Shown here piece after piece: positions 1 to 8,510 of a DNA stretch of 64,000 nt. Both the position numbers and the translations under genes were made by a program. This DNA is from Rhodovulum sp. ES.010 (GTDB taxonomy: Bacteria; Pseudomonadota; Alphaproteobacteria; Rhodobacterales; Rhodobacteraceae). The DNA is taken from the NCBI RefSeq assembly GCF_900142935.1, contig NZ_FSRS01000001.1, positions 2,954,501-3,018,500 on the forward strand, read 5' to 3'. The first letter of the stretch is position 1. Each line of letters starts with the position of its first letter. The notes beneath the pieces are model-generated. The model saw only the letters and a list, made by a program, of their open reading frames with translations, was not told the origin of the DNA and made no database searches.

Positions 1-1329
1 GACGCGGTGGTCGAGGCGGCCGAGGCCAAGGTCGCGGAACTCGAGGACCGGTTGCGGTCGGGCGAGGCGGAGGTGCGCACGATCCGGCTGGAAGCGGTCG
101 CTGCCGAGGCGCGGGCGGATTTCCTTGGCCGGATCGGCGCCGACGGCGGCCCGCTGCCAGCGGAGACCGACGCGCTTCTGGAACTCTCGGCGATGATCAA
201 GGGCACGACGCTTTCGGCGCTGAACGAAGCCCACGAGGCGGAGTTGCGTGCCGACGCGGCGGACCGCGCGCTGGACGATGTCCGCGAAGAGCTTGAAGAG
301 GCGCGCCGGACCCTGGCCGCGTTGGTGCCGGAAACCGAAGAGCGCGCCTATCTTGCGGTCTCGGTCTCGGCGGCGGAACCGGCAGCGGGGGAGTTGACGA
401 TCAGCCACCCGGTCGATGCGGCGGGTTGGGTTCCGGTTTACGACATCCGGCTGAACCGCGCGGAGGGCCGGCTTGCCATCGCGCGCGGCGCCTTCGTCCG
501 CCAGGAGACGGGCGAGAACTGGCGGCAGGTCGCGCTCACGCTCTCGACGGCCCGCCCGAGCGGGCAGCTGGCCCCAAGCGAGGTGCGCCCGGACCGGCGA
601 AGGGCCGTCGACCCCGACGAGGTCCTGCCGCTTCGCCGCTCGGGCATGGCCGGCATCGCCGCCGACGCCCCCGCGCCGGCGCCTGTGGTCGAGGCCAGGC
701 CCGAGGCGGATGCCATCTCGGTGCGTTACGTCTATCCCGAGCCGGTCGATATCGCCGCCGGCGCCGACCGGGTGCGGCTTGCGCTGGGCACCGCCGAACT
801 GGCGGCCGAGGTCGCGGCCCGCGCCGCGCCGCTTTGGGACGACACCGCGTTCGTCGTTGCGGGGGTCACAAATGACACGGGCGAAGTAATCCTGCCCACG
901 GACGAGGCGATGTTCTATCTCGACGGCCGGTTCGTGGGCCGGCAGGCGCTGTCCCTGATCCCGGCGGGCGACGCCGCGGAACTTGCCTTCGGCCCGGTCG
1001 AGGGGCTGCGGCTGAGCCGTATCCTGCGCAATCGGACCGAGGGCGACCGCGGCGTGATCCGCAGCGGCAACGAGGTTGTCGAGGACGTGTGGATCGAGGT
1101 GGAAAACCTGACCGGCGAGGCATGGCCGGTGCGGCTGGTGGACCGGGTGCCCCATTCCGAGCAGGAAGACCTGAAAGTCACCTGGGAGGCGGAGCCGGCA
1201 CCGGACGCGGTGGATGTGGACGGCAAGCGCGGCGTGCTGGAATGGCGCTTCGATCTCGCTGCCGGGGAGGCGCGCGAGGTGTCGCTGTTTCACCGCATGA
1301 TTTGGCCGGACGGGCAGGTGCTGCGTTAG
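1..1329 (+). CDS. DUF4139 / MuiA-like protein, 5' end cut off by the window
   Basis: The frame is open at the left edge; a GTG at position 7 is only the first possible start inside the window, so the true start probably lies upstream. The first ~115 visible residues are strongly helical and charged (coiled coil), followed by a beta-rich DUF4139 region containing GWVPVYDIRL and the ETGENWRQVALTLSTARPS block typical of the 'mucoidy inhibitor A' family. The C-terminus (VSLFHRMIWPDGQ) is also typical. The function of the family is unknown; it is usually an exported or envelope protein, but the signal peptide would lie outside the window. The stop TAG shares bases with the stop of the convergent alkD-like gene (1326-1329). 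Confidence 0.8.
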   Translation, partial: DAVVEAAEAKVAELEDRLRSGEAEVRTIRLEAVAAEARADFLGRIGADGGPLPAETDALLELSAMIKGTTLSALNEAHEAELRADAADRALDDVREELEEARRTLAALVPETEERAYLAVSVSAAEPAAGELTISHPVDAAGWVPVYDIRLNRAEGRLAIARGAFVRQETGENWRQVALTLSTARPSGQLAPSEVRPDRRRAVDPDEVLPLRRSGMAGIAADAPAPAPVVEARPEADAISVRYVYPEPVDIAAGADRVRLALGTAELAAEVAARAAPLWDDTAFVVAGVTNDTGEVILPTDEAMFYLDGRFVGRQALSLIPAGDAAELAFGPVEGLRLSRILRNRTEGDRGVIRSGNEVVEDVWIEVENLTGEAWPVRLVDRVPHSEQEDLKVTWEAEPAPDAVDVDGKRGVLEWRFDLAAGEAREVSLFHRMIWPDGQVLR

Positions 1330-2006
1330 CGCATCGGCCGAGCGGCGTCCCGCCGGGCAAAGGGCTTCATGGCGGGGCCGTGGGCGTCGAGAAAGGCGCG
1401 CACGCGCTCCGGGTCCCGTTTCGAGAGACCGCGCAGCCACCAGGCCACCGCCTTCTGGATGAACCACGCGCGGTCGTCGACATAGCCGGCCGCCCAGCCG
1501 AGGACGCGTTCGCGGATGGCCAGATCGGCGGGTTTGGGGTGCGGCGTCTTGGCCCAGGGCAGGGTCATCACCAGCGCGGCGCGCCGGGTCCACATGGACG
1601 CGGCAGTGGTCCAACCCTCTACCTCGTCCAGCCGGGCGGGATCGTCCACCAATCGCTTCTGGCCTGCGATCGAGGCGTGGTCGGCGATCGCCCAGCCGTC
1701 GAACCCGGGCACCCAGGAGGCGATCAGCCGCCATGCCCCCGTGTCGTCGGGCCGGATGCGCGCCTGCGTCAGCAGCTTCGCCGCCGCGATCCGTGCCTCG
1801 TGGATGTCGCTGTCCCACAACCCGCTTGCCAACGCCAGCCGGTCCTGCAGCGTGCACTCCGCCCGCCACGCCCTGACCAGCGCGTCGATCTCGGGGTTGG
1901 CGACGCCGAGGTAGACCCGCGCCGCCTTGTGATAGACGGCCATCCCGGCAGCCTTGCCGGGGGCGGCGCGGCTTTCGAATGCGGCAAGCGCCGCCGCGGG
2001 CGTCAT
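1326..2006 (-). CDS. DNA alkylation repair protein, AlkD-like HEAT-repeat fold
   Basis: A 226-residue all-helical protein with AlkC/AlkD-type repeats. Recognisable family blocks are LWDSDIHEARIAAAKLL (~65-80), a WAIADH element, WTRRAALVMTLPW (~140) and the C-terminal KAVAWWLRGLSKRDPERV block. AlkD-family proteins are DNA glycosylases for alkylated purines that need no base flipping; whether this member is active cannot be judged from sequence alone. Its ATG overlaps the glmS stop by four bases (ATGA), so it is probably translated from the glmU-glmS message. It ends tail-to-tail on the DUF4139 gene with shared stop bases. The family assignment is good, the substrate is inferred. Confidence 0.85.
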   Translation of the reverse strand: MTPAAALAAFESRAAPGKAAGMAVYHKAARVYLGVANPEIDALVRAWRAECTLQDRLALASGLWDSDIHEARIAAAKLLTQARIRPDDTGAWRLIASWVPGFDGWAIADHASIAGQKRLVDDPARLDEVEGWTTAASMWTRRAALVMTLPWAKTPHPKPADLAIRERVLGWAAGYVDDRAWFIQKAVAWWLRGLSKRDPERVRAFLDAHGPAMKPFARRDAARPMR

Positions 2007-3823
2007 TCCACCGTGACGGATTTCGCGAGGTTGCGGGGCTGGTCCACGTCCGTGCCCTTGGCCACCGCCGTGTGATAGGCCAGCAGCTGGGCGGGCAGCG
2101 CGTAGAGGATGGGCGCGAACAATTCCGGCGCCTCGGGCAGCACCAGCGTTTCCCAGACCCCTTCGCCCGCTTCGGCCGCGCCGCGGGCATCGGTGATCAA
2201 GAGCACCTTGCCGCCACGCGCCATGACCTCCTGCATGTTCGACACCGTCTTCTCGAACAGCCGGTCATGGGGCGCCATCACGATCACCGGCACGGTCTTG
2301 TCCACCAGCGCTATGGGGCCGTGCTTGAGTTCGCCGCTGGCATAGCCCTCGGCATGGATGTAGCTGATTTCCTTGAGCTTCAGCGCCCCTTCCAAGGCCA
2401 GCGGATACATTGCGCCACGGCCGAGGAACAGCACGTCCTCGGCCTCGGCCAACCGGCGCGCGACCGCCTCGATCCGGTCCTGCAGCGCCATCGCCGCGTT
2501 CAGCCGCCCCGGAATGCTGCGCAGGTCTTCGAGGTGGTTTGCCAGCGCCGGCGCGTCGAGCCGGCCGCGCTGCCGCGCCGCATCGAGCGCCAGAAGCGCA
2601 AGAACCGTCAGCTGGCAGGTGAACGCCTTGGTGGACGCCACCCCGATCTCGGCGCCGGCATGGATCGGCAGGGCAAGCGCGCTTTCGCGCGCGATGGAGC
2701 TTTCGGGAACGTTGACGACCGAGACGATGCGGTCGGCCTTGTCGGCGCAATAGCGCAGGGCGGCCAGGGTGTCCGCGGTCTCGCCCGACTGGCTGACGAA
2801 AACGGCCAGCGTGCCCTCGGGGATCGGCGGCTCGCGGTAACGGAATTCGGACGCGATATCGACGTCGACCGGCAGGCCCGCGAGGTGCTCGATCCAGTAT
2901 TTCGCCGTCTGACAGGCATAGAAGGCGGTGCCGCAGGCGACCATGGTCAGCCGGCTGACCCGCGTGAAATCGATCGCGCCCTCGGGCAGGACGATGCGGT
3001 CGTCCTCGGTGAGGTAGTGGCGCAACGCGTCGCCCAGCACGGCGGGCTGCTCGGCGATCTCCTTGGCCATGAAGTGCTTGTAGCCCCCCTTCTCGACGCG
3101 GGCGGCATCCATCTCGATGGTCTTGATCGCGCGGGTGACGGGGCGGCCCTCGGCATCGAAGATCGCAGCACCGGCCCGGGTGACGATCGCGCGGTCGCCC
3201 TCCTCCAGATAGGTGATGCGGTGGGTCAGCGGCGCCAGCGCGATCGCGTCGGAACCCACGAACATCTCGCCCTCGCCATGGCCGACGGCAAGCGGACTGC
3301 CGCGGCGCGCGGCGATCATCAGGTCCTCTTCGCCCTCGAAGAGGAACAGCAGCGCGAACGCGCCCTCCAGCCGGGCGAGGGTCTTTTCCGCCGCCTCGCG
3401 CGGCGGCAGCCCGGCTTCGAGATAGGACTGCGCCAGGTGGGCCACCGTCTCGGTGTCGGTGTCGCTTTCAAAGCCCGCCCCGGCGGCGACCATCTCGTCG
3501 CGGAGCGACCGGAAATTCTCGATGATGCCGTTATGGACGACGGCAACGCGGCCCGCGCGGTGCGGATGGGCGTTGGCGACGGTCGGCGCGCCATGGGTGG
3601 CCCAGCGCGTGTGGCCGATGCCGGCCTTGCCGGGCAGGGGGTCGTGGACCAGAAGGTCCGAGAGGTTCACGAGCTTTCCCACCGCCCGGCGCCGGTCGAG
3701 CCGGCCGTCGTTCACCGTGGCAAGTCCCGCGCTGTCATAGCCGCGGTATTCCAGCCGTCTGAGCGCCTCGACCAGGGAGGGCGAAACCTCGTGCGTGCCA
3801 AGGATTCCAACAATTCCGCACAT
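2003..3823 (-). CDS. glmS: Glutamine--fructose-6-phosphate aminotransferase (isomerizing)
   Basis: Makes glucosamine-6-phosphate from fructose-6-phosphate and glutamine, the first committed step toward UDP-GlcNAc for peptidoglycan and LPS. The 606 residues match the family length. The N-terminal nucleophile is Cys2 in MCGIVG, followed by the class II glutaminase domain (YRGYDSAG, THGAPTVANAHPH). Two SIS sugar-isomerase domains follow (FVSQSGETADT near 345 and LGRGAMYPLALEGALKLKE near 470), and the protein ends in the typical KSVTVE. It lies four bases downstream of glmU on the same strand, so the two UDP-GlcNAc genes form one operon. No glmS ribozyme-like leader is possible in that gap. Confidence 0.97.
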   Translation of the reverse strand: MCGIVGILGTHEVSPSLVEALRRLEYRGYDSAGLATVNDGRLDRRRAVGKLVNLSDLLVHDPLPGKAGIGHTRWATHGAPTVANAHPHRAGRVAVVHNGIIENFRSLRDEMVAAGAGFESDTDTETVAHLAQSYLEAGLPPREAAEKTLARLEGAFALLFLFEGEEDLMIAARRGSPLAVGHGEGEMFVGSDAIALAPLTHRITYLEEGDRAIVTRAGAAIFDAEGRPVTRAIKTIEMDAARVEKGGYKHFMAKEIAEQPAVLGDALRHYLTEDDRIVLPEGAIDFTRVSRLTMVACGTAFYACQTAKYWIEHLAGLPVDVDIASEFRYREPPIPEGTLAVFVSQSGETADTLAALRYCADKADRIVSVVNVPESSIARESALALPIHAGAEIGVASTKAFTCQLTVLALLALDAARQRGRLDAPALANHLEDLRSIPGRLNAAMALQDRIEAVARRLAEAEDVLFLGRGAMYPLALEGALKLKEISYIHAEGYASGELKHGPIALVDKTVPVIVMAPHDRLFEKTVSNMQEVMARGGKVLLITDARGAAEAGEGVWETLVLPEAPELFAPILYALPAQLLAYHTAVAKGTDVDQPRNLAKSVTVE

Positions 3824-3827
3824 GAAT

Positions 3828-5177
3828 TCAATCTCTTTTCCGTTCGGCCTTTTGAGCCCGCAATCTGTCGAACAGCTTGCGCGCGAGGCCGGGTTTGTTT
3901 TCCTGCCGTGCGCGCCCCAGCGCCAATGCCCCGTCCGGCACGTTGCCGGTGATGACCGAGCCGCTGGCCGTCATCGCCTCGGCGCCCACCGACACGGGCG
4001 CCACCAGCATCGTGTCCGACCCGATGAAGGCGTGCGCGCCGATCTCGGTCCGGTGCTTGAACACGCCGTCATAGTTGCAGGTGATGGTGCCGGCGCCGAT
4101 ATTCGCCGCCGCGCCGATCGTGGCGTCGCCGATGTAGCTCAGGTGATTGACCTTGGCCCCCTCGGCGATCTGCGCGTTCTTCACCTCGACGAAATTGCCC
4201 ACGCGCACATCCTCGGACAGTTCGGCCCCCGGCCGGAGCCGTGCGTAGGGACCGACCACCGCGCCACGGCTGACGTGGCAGCCTTCGAGATGCGAGAACG
4301 CGCGGATACGGGCGCCGGATTCCACCGTGACGCCGGGGCCGAACATCGCGTAGGGCTCGATCACGGCATCGCGCCCGACAATCGTGTCGCTGGCGAAGTA
4401 CACCGTGTCGGGCGCGACAAGCGTCACCCCCTTGTCCAGCGCCTCTGCGCGGGCGCGGGCCTGGAACGCGTCCTCGGCCCGCGCGAGGTCGGCGCGGGAG
4501 TTGACGCCGAGCGTCTCGGTCTCGTCGCAGACGACGACGCCCGCCGACAACCCGCGCGCTCGGGCGAGCCCCACGATGTCGGTGAGGTAGTATTCGCCCG
4601 CGGCATTGTCGTTGCCGACCTCGGCGATCAGTTCGAACATGAGCCGGCAATCGGCCGCGATCACACCGGAGTTGCACAGCGGTATCGCCCGTTCGGCGGC
4701 GCTTGCGTCCTTGAACTCGACGATCCGGTCGAGCGTGTCGCCCGCCATCACCAGACGGCCGTAGCGGTCGGGGTCGGCCGGTTCGAAGCCCAGCACCACC
4801 ACCGAATGCCGCGCCCGCGCCTCGGCCATGGCCGCCAGCGTTCCGGGCCGGATGAAGGGGGTATCGGCATACAGGACGATCGCGTCGCCCTCGAATCCCT
4901 CCAGCGCGGCGGCCGCCTGCGCCACCGCATGGGCGGTGCCAAGCTGTTCGGCCTGCACGGCCAGCAGCACCTCGGGATCGACGGCGAGCGCCGCGGACTG
5001 CACGGCTTCGGCGCCATGGCCGGCGACGATCACCGTCCGCTCGGCGGACAGCGCGTCGGCGGCGGCCATTGCATGGGCCAGCAGCGGTGCGCCGGCCACC
5101 TCGTGCAGCACCTTGGGCCGGTCGGAATTCATCCGCGTGCCCTGGCCCGCGGCGAGGATGATCAGAGCTGTCGGCAT
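3828..5177 (-). CDS. glmU: Bifunctional GlmU: GlcN-1-P acetyltransferase / GlcNAc-1-P uridyltransferase
   Basis: Performs the last two steps to UDP-GlcNAc in the cytoplasm. The N-terminal nucleotidyltransferase domain starts with LAAGQGTRM and RPKVLHEV (residues ~8-25); the C-terminal half is a left-handed beta-helix of hexapeptide repeats with YARLRPGAEL and the NIGAGTITCNYDG block. An in-frame ATG 75 bases further upstream exists, but I chose 5177 because the family starts at MPTALIILAAG and because AGAGGGAC directly precedes this ATG. That gives 449 residues, a normal length. It is the first gene of glmU-glmS-alkD and is transcribed divergently from gph. Confidence 0.96.
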   Translation of the reverse strand: MPTALIILAAGQGTRMNSDRPKVLHEVAGAPLLAHAMAAADALSAERTVIVAGHGAEAVQSAALAVDPEVLLAVQAEQLGTAHAVAQAAAALEGFEGDAIVLYADTPFIRPGTLAAMAEARARHSVVVLGFEPADPDRYGRLVMAGDTLDRIVEFKDASAAERAIPLCNSGVIAADCRLMFELIAEVGNDNAAGEYYLTDIVGLARARGLSAGVVVCDETETLGVNSRADLARAEDAFQARARAEALDKGVTLVAPDTVYFASDTIVGRDAVIEPYAMFGPGVTVESGARIRAFSHLEGCHVSRGAVVGPYARLRPGAELSEDVRVGNFVEVKNAQIAEGAKVNHLSYIGDATIGAAANIGAGTITCNYDGVFKHRTEIGAHAFIGSDTMLVAPVSVGAEAMTASGSVITGNVPDGALALGRARQENKPGLARKLFDRLRAQKAERKRD

Positions 5178-5304
5178 GTCCCTCTGCTCTTTCCTTTTTG
5201 CCGCTTCCCTTTTATCGCGGTTCTGCATGTTCGCAACGGGCGCCCGGGTCACTTGGCGTTTCGACGTGTTTCAGCGTGGGCGGCGGTTCGCGCAGGGAGT
5301 GGGG

Positions 5305-5985
5305 ATGCGCACGGTCATATTCGATCTCGACGGCACGCTGGCCGACACCAGCCGCGACCTGATTGCCGCGGCGAATGCCTGTTTCGAGGAAGTCGGCCTT
5401 GGCCTGCCGCTCGATCCGGTGACAGATGCGACAACCGCGTTTCGCGGCGGTCGCGCGATGCTGCGCCTCGCGCACGAACGCCTGGGCAGCGCGGCCGACG
5501 AGGACATCGTCACCATACAGTATCCCGTGTTCCTCGACCACTACGCACGCAACATCGACCGGCACACGGTGCTTTACCCCGGCGCCCGCGCGGCGGTTGA
5601 GCGGTTGCGGCGGGCGGGCTACGCGGTGGGCATCTGCACCAACAAGCCCGAGGGGCTGGCAGAGGTGTTGCTGGGCCGTCTCGGCGTGCGGGAGTTGTTC
5701 GATTCTCTCGTGGGCGCGGACACGCTGCCGGTGCGCAAGCCCGCCTCCGCGCCCTACCGCGCGGCCGTCGAGCGGGCGGGCGGGGATGTCCCGCGGTCGA
5801 TTCTCGTCGGCGATTCGGAGACCGACCGGGAAACGGCACGCGCGGCGGGCGTGCCGTGTGTTCTGGTGACGTTCGGACCGGCGGCTGCGGCGATGCCGGG
5901 ATTGAAGCCCGATGCGCTGATGGGCGACTTCGACGAGTTGCACGCGCTGGCCGAACGGCTGATCCCGCGCGAGGCCGCGGAATGA
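5305..5985 (+). CDS. gph: Phosphoglycolate phosphatase-type HAD hydrolase
   Basis: A 226-residue HAD phosphatase. Motif I is FDLDGTLADT with nucleophile Asp7 and acid Asp9; motif II is in ICTNKP; motif III is the Lys of VRKPASAPY; motif IV is GDSETD near 172. The helical cap between motifs I and II fits Gph, which removes 2-phosphoglycolate. Other small sugar phosphates are possible substrates. The frame extends upstream across the glmU promoter, but the ATG at 5305 is preceded by AGGGAG and starts the HAD core directly. Its TGA overlaps the start of the following aminotransferase gene (ATGA). Confidence 0.88.
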   Translation: MRTVIFDLDGTLADTSRDLIAAANACFEEVGLGLPLDPVTDATTAFRGGRAMLRLAHERLGSAADEDIVTIQYPVFLDHYARNIDRHTVLYPGARAAVERLRRAGYAVGICTNKPEGLAEVLLGRLGVRELFDSLVGADTLPVRKPASAPYRAAVERAGGDVPRSILVGDSETDRETARAAGVPCVLVTFGPAAAAMPGLKPDALMGDFDELHALAERLIPREAAE

Positions 5986-7169
5986 CCGAGCGCTTCGCGG
6001 GCAGTTTCACCCAGCAGGAGCCGCTGTCCGAGGAGGCCATCGCCGCAGCCGAGGAGGTGATGCGCCACGGGCGGCTGCACCGTTACAACCTCGCGCCCGG
6101 AGAGGCGGGCGAGGTTGCGCTCCTGGAAGAGGAGTTCGCGGCTTTCACGGACGGGCGCTATTGCCTGGCGGTCGCGTCGGGGGGCTACGCGCTGTCCTGT
6201 GCCCTGCGGGCCTTGGGGGTGGGCTCCGGCGATCCGGTTCTGACCAACGCCTTCACGCTGGCGCCGGTGCCCGGCGCCATCGCGAGCCTCGGCGCGCGGC
6301 CCGTCTTCGTCGAGACGACCGAGGCGCTGGTGATCGACCTTGACCACCTCGAGACGCGCGCCGTCGAGACCGGGGCGAAGGTGCTGATGCTCAGCCACAT
6401 GCGCGGGCATATCTGCGACATGGACGCCCTGACGGCGCTTTGCGATCGGCTTGGCGTGGCGGTGATCGAGGATTGCGCACACACGATGGGCGCGGCCTGG
6501 GCCGGGGTGCCGTCCGGGCGGCACGGTGCCATCGGCTGCTATTCCACCCAGACCTACAAGCACATCAATTCCGGCGAGGGCGGGCTGATCGTCAGCGACG
6601 ATGCCGCGCTGATGGCCCGCGCGATCCTGCTGTCGGGCTCTTACATGCTTTACGATCGTCACCGCGCGGCGCCCCCGGCGGAGGCGTTCGAGGCGCTGAC
6701 CGGCGAGGTCCCGAACGTTTCGGGCCGGATGGACAACCTGCGCGCCGCGATCCTGCGCCCGCAACTCGCGGACCTGCCTGCCCGGGTCGCGCGCTGGAAC
6801 CGCCTCTACGGTGCCATGGAGGCGGGGCTGCGGGGGGCGCCGGGCGTCGCGCTGATCGACCGGCCGCAGGACGAGGCCTATGTCGGCTCGTCGTTCCAGT
6901 TCCGGGTGCCGGACTGGACAGCGGCGCGGATCGAGGCGTTCCTGTCGCGCTGCGCCAGCCGCGGCGTGGAGCTCAAGTGGTTCGGTGCCGACCGGCCGGC
7001 GGGCTTCACGTCGCGCTATGCGCATTGGGCCTATGCCGACCCCGACCCCCTGCCGCAGACCGACCGGGTTCTGGCCACGCTCATCGACATGCGCCTGCCG
7101 CTGACCTTCTTGGAACACGATTGCGCGCTGATCGCCCGGATCATCCGCGAAGAGGCGGCGCGGCCCTAG
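5982..7169 (+). CDS. DegT/DnrJ/EryC1/StrS-family PLP aminotransferase
   Basis: A 395-residue fold-type I PLP enzyme. The Schiff-base lysine should be Lys193 in TQTYKHINSGEGG, and VIEDCAHTMGA (~161-171) supplies the PLP-binding aspartate. The N-terminal region YCLAVASGGYALSCALRAL is also typical. Relatives transaminate keto-sugars for surface glycans or secondary metabolites, but no sugar dehydratase, nucleotidyltransferase or glycosyltransferase lies nearby, so the substrate is unknown. The start ATG overlaps the gph stop, implying translational coupling. The stop shares four bases (CTAG, 7166-7169) with the convergent sbtB stop. Confidence 0.88.
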   Translation: MTERFAGSFTQQEPLSEEAIAAAEEVMRHGRLHRYNLAPGEAGEVALLEEEFAAFTDGRYCLAVASGGYALSCALRALGVGSGDPVLTNAFTLAPVPGAIASLGARPVFVETTEALVIDLDHLETRAVETGAKVLMLSHMRGHICDMDALTALCDRLGVAVIEDCAHTMGAAWAGVPSGRHGAIGCYSTQTYKHINSGEGGLIVSDDAALMARAILLSGSYMLYDRHRAAPPAEAFEALTGEVPNVSGRMDNLRAAILRPQLADLPARVARWNRLYGAMEAGLRGAPGVALIDRPQDEAYVGSSFQFRVPDWTAARIEAFLSRCASRGVELKWFGADRPAGFTSRYAHWAYADPDPLPQTDRVLATLIDMRLPLTFLEHDCALIARIIREEAARP

Positions 7170-7477
7170 AACCGTTCGGCGCGCAACACCTCGCAATCGG
7201 TGATCGAGACCACCCCGATATGGCGGTCGACCACGTCGAAGGCGGCCTCCAGCAGGCCGTCCAGCCGGTCGGGCCGGATCAGGCAGACCACCGCCACCAT
7301 GCCGCCGGCCGCGCTCACCTGGCCCTCGCGGCTCCAGGTGCCCGACCGGCCCGATCCGCCGAGCACCGGCAGCACCGTGTAGCCGGTCACGCCGGCCTTG
7401 TGCAGCGCGCTCCTGAGACGGCGCTCCATCGGCGCCTCGATGATGATCTCCACCCGTTTCGCGGCATGGGTCTGCAT
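7166..7477 (-). CDS. sbtB: SbtB-like P-II family regulator of bicarbonate uptake
   Basis: A 103-residue P-II-like protein with a ferredoxin-like fold: VEIIIEAPMERRLRSALHKAGVTGYTVLPV, a glycine-rich T-loop (GGSGRSGTWSREG) and a second repeat starting GGMVAVVCLI. In cyanobacteria SbtB trimers bind adenylyl nucleotides (cAMP, AMP, ADP, ATP) and control the adjacent SbtA. The start was set at the ATG at 7477 because GGAGG lies eight bases before it; a TTG 21 bases upstream would place that site inside the gene. Only four bases separate it from the sbtA stop. The cyanobacterial C-terminal cysteine-pair loop is absent (the protein ends CEVLRAERF). The role is inferred from fold and neighbour. Confidence 0.82.
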   Translation of the reverse strand: MQTHAAKRVEIIIEAPMERRLRSALHKAGVTGYTVLPVLGGSGRSGTWSREGQVSAAGGMVAVVCLIRPDRLDGLLEAAFDVVDRHIGVVSITDCEVLRAERF

Positions 7478-7481
7478 GCGG

Positions 7482-8459
7482 CTATCCTCCGGTAGCAAGG
7501 CGCGCCGCCGCCAGGTAGAGCGGGATGCCCAGCGTCAGGTTGAACGGGAAGGTGATCCCGAGCGACAGCGTGAGATAGATCGACGGATTCGCCTCGGGCA
7601 GCGCCACGCGCATTGCCGCGGGCACCGCGATGTAGGAGGCCGAGGCCGCCAGCGTCATCAACAGCACCACCCCGCCCAGGCTGAGCCCGAGCAGGAGCCC
7701 CAGCCCCAGGCCGATCAGCGCGCCGATGGGCGGCATCAGGACCCCGAAGGCCAGCAGCCCGGGCGTGATGACGCCCCGGCTCTGGCGCAGGCTGCGGCCC
7801 GCGACCAGACCCATGTCCAGCAGGAACAGGCACAAGACACCTTTGAAGGGCGCGACGATGAAGCTCTCGATCTCGGCCAGCCCTGCAGGCCCGGTGATCC
7901 AGCCGATCAGGAACGCGCCCAGCAGCAGAACGATCGAGCCGTTCAGCAGGATTTCGCGCCAAAGCCCGGCCTCCATGTCCGTCTGCCCGCCCTGGCGCAT
8001 CACCAGCCAGAGCGCGGCGAGGATCGCGGGGGCCTCCATGATCGCGGCGACGGCGACCATAAACCCCTCGGACGCGATGCCCTGGCTGGTCAGGACTGAC
8101 GTGGCCGCGACGAAGGTCACGATCGAGATCGAGCCGTAATGGCCCGCGACCGCGCCGGCATCGACCGGGCCGAGCCGTGTCATCGCGCGCAGGAGCGCAT
8201 AGGCGACGAAGGGAATCCCGGCTGACAGGACCAGCCCGGCCAGCAGCGCGAAGACCAGCGTCGCGTCCATCCCGTGCGCGGCGACGCCCGCGCCGCCCTT
8301 GAAGCCGATGGCGAACAGCAGGTAGATCGACAGCGCCTTCGCCGCGGCCTCGGGCACGGTCAGGTCGGATCGCGCCAGCGCCGCCGCCACGCCCAGCGCG
8401 AAGCTCAGGATGATCGGCGATAGCAGGTTGCCCGCCGCAAGGTTCAGTATCTCGCCCAC
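7482..8459 (-). CDS. sbtA: SbtA-like sodium-dependent bicarbonate transporter
   Basis: A 325-residue, very hydrophobic protein with about ten membrane segments in two similar halves, as in the SbtA (PF05982) family. Recognisable stretches are LLFAIGFKGGAG, GHYGSISIVTFVAA (first half) and LFLLDMGLVAG, ASASYIAVPAAMR (second half). Family members import bicarbonate with sodium. It is a little shorter than the cyanobacterial protein (about 370). The start is GTG at 8459, preceded by a G-rich run. It lies 51 bases behind a beta-carbonic anhydrase and four bases before sbtB, so uptake, hydration and regulation of inorganic carbon appear to be encoded together. Confidence 0.88.
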   Translation of the reverse strand: MGEILNLAAGNLLSPIILSFALGVAAALARSDLTVPEAAAKALSIYLLFAIGFKGGAGVAAHGMDATLVFALLAGLVLSAGIPFVAYALLRAMTRLGPVDAGAVAGHYGSISIVTFVAATSVLTSQGIASEGFMVAVAAIMEAPAILAALWLVMRQGGQTDMEAGLWREILLNGSIVLLLGAFLIGWITGPAGLAEIESFIVAPFKGVLCLFLLDMGLVAGRSLRQSRGVITPGLLAFGVLMPPIGALIGLGLGLLLGLSLGGVVLLMTLAASASYIAVPAAMRVALPEANPSIYLTLSLGITFPFNLTLGIPLYLAAARLATGG

Positions 8460-8510
8460 CGCGCCCCCCGTTCGCGATCATCCCCGGAAGTCGGGCCGCC
8501 CCGGCCCGCC

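Noticed and set aside
1979..3952. A 657-codon plus-strand open frame opposite glmS
   Set aside because: It is a shadow of the high-GC glmS coding strand; the product is Arg/Gly/His-rich without any family feature.
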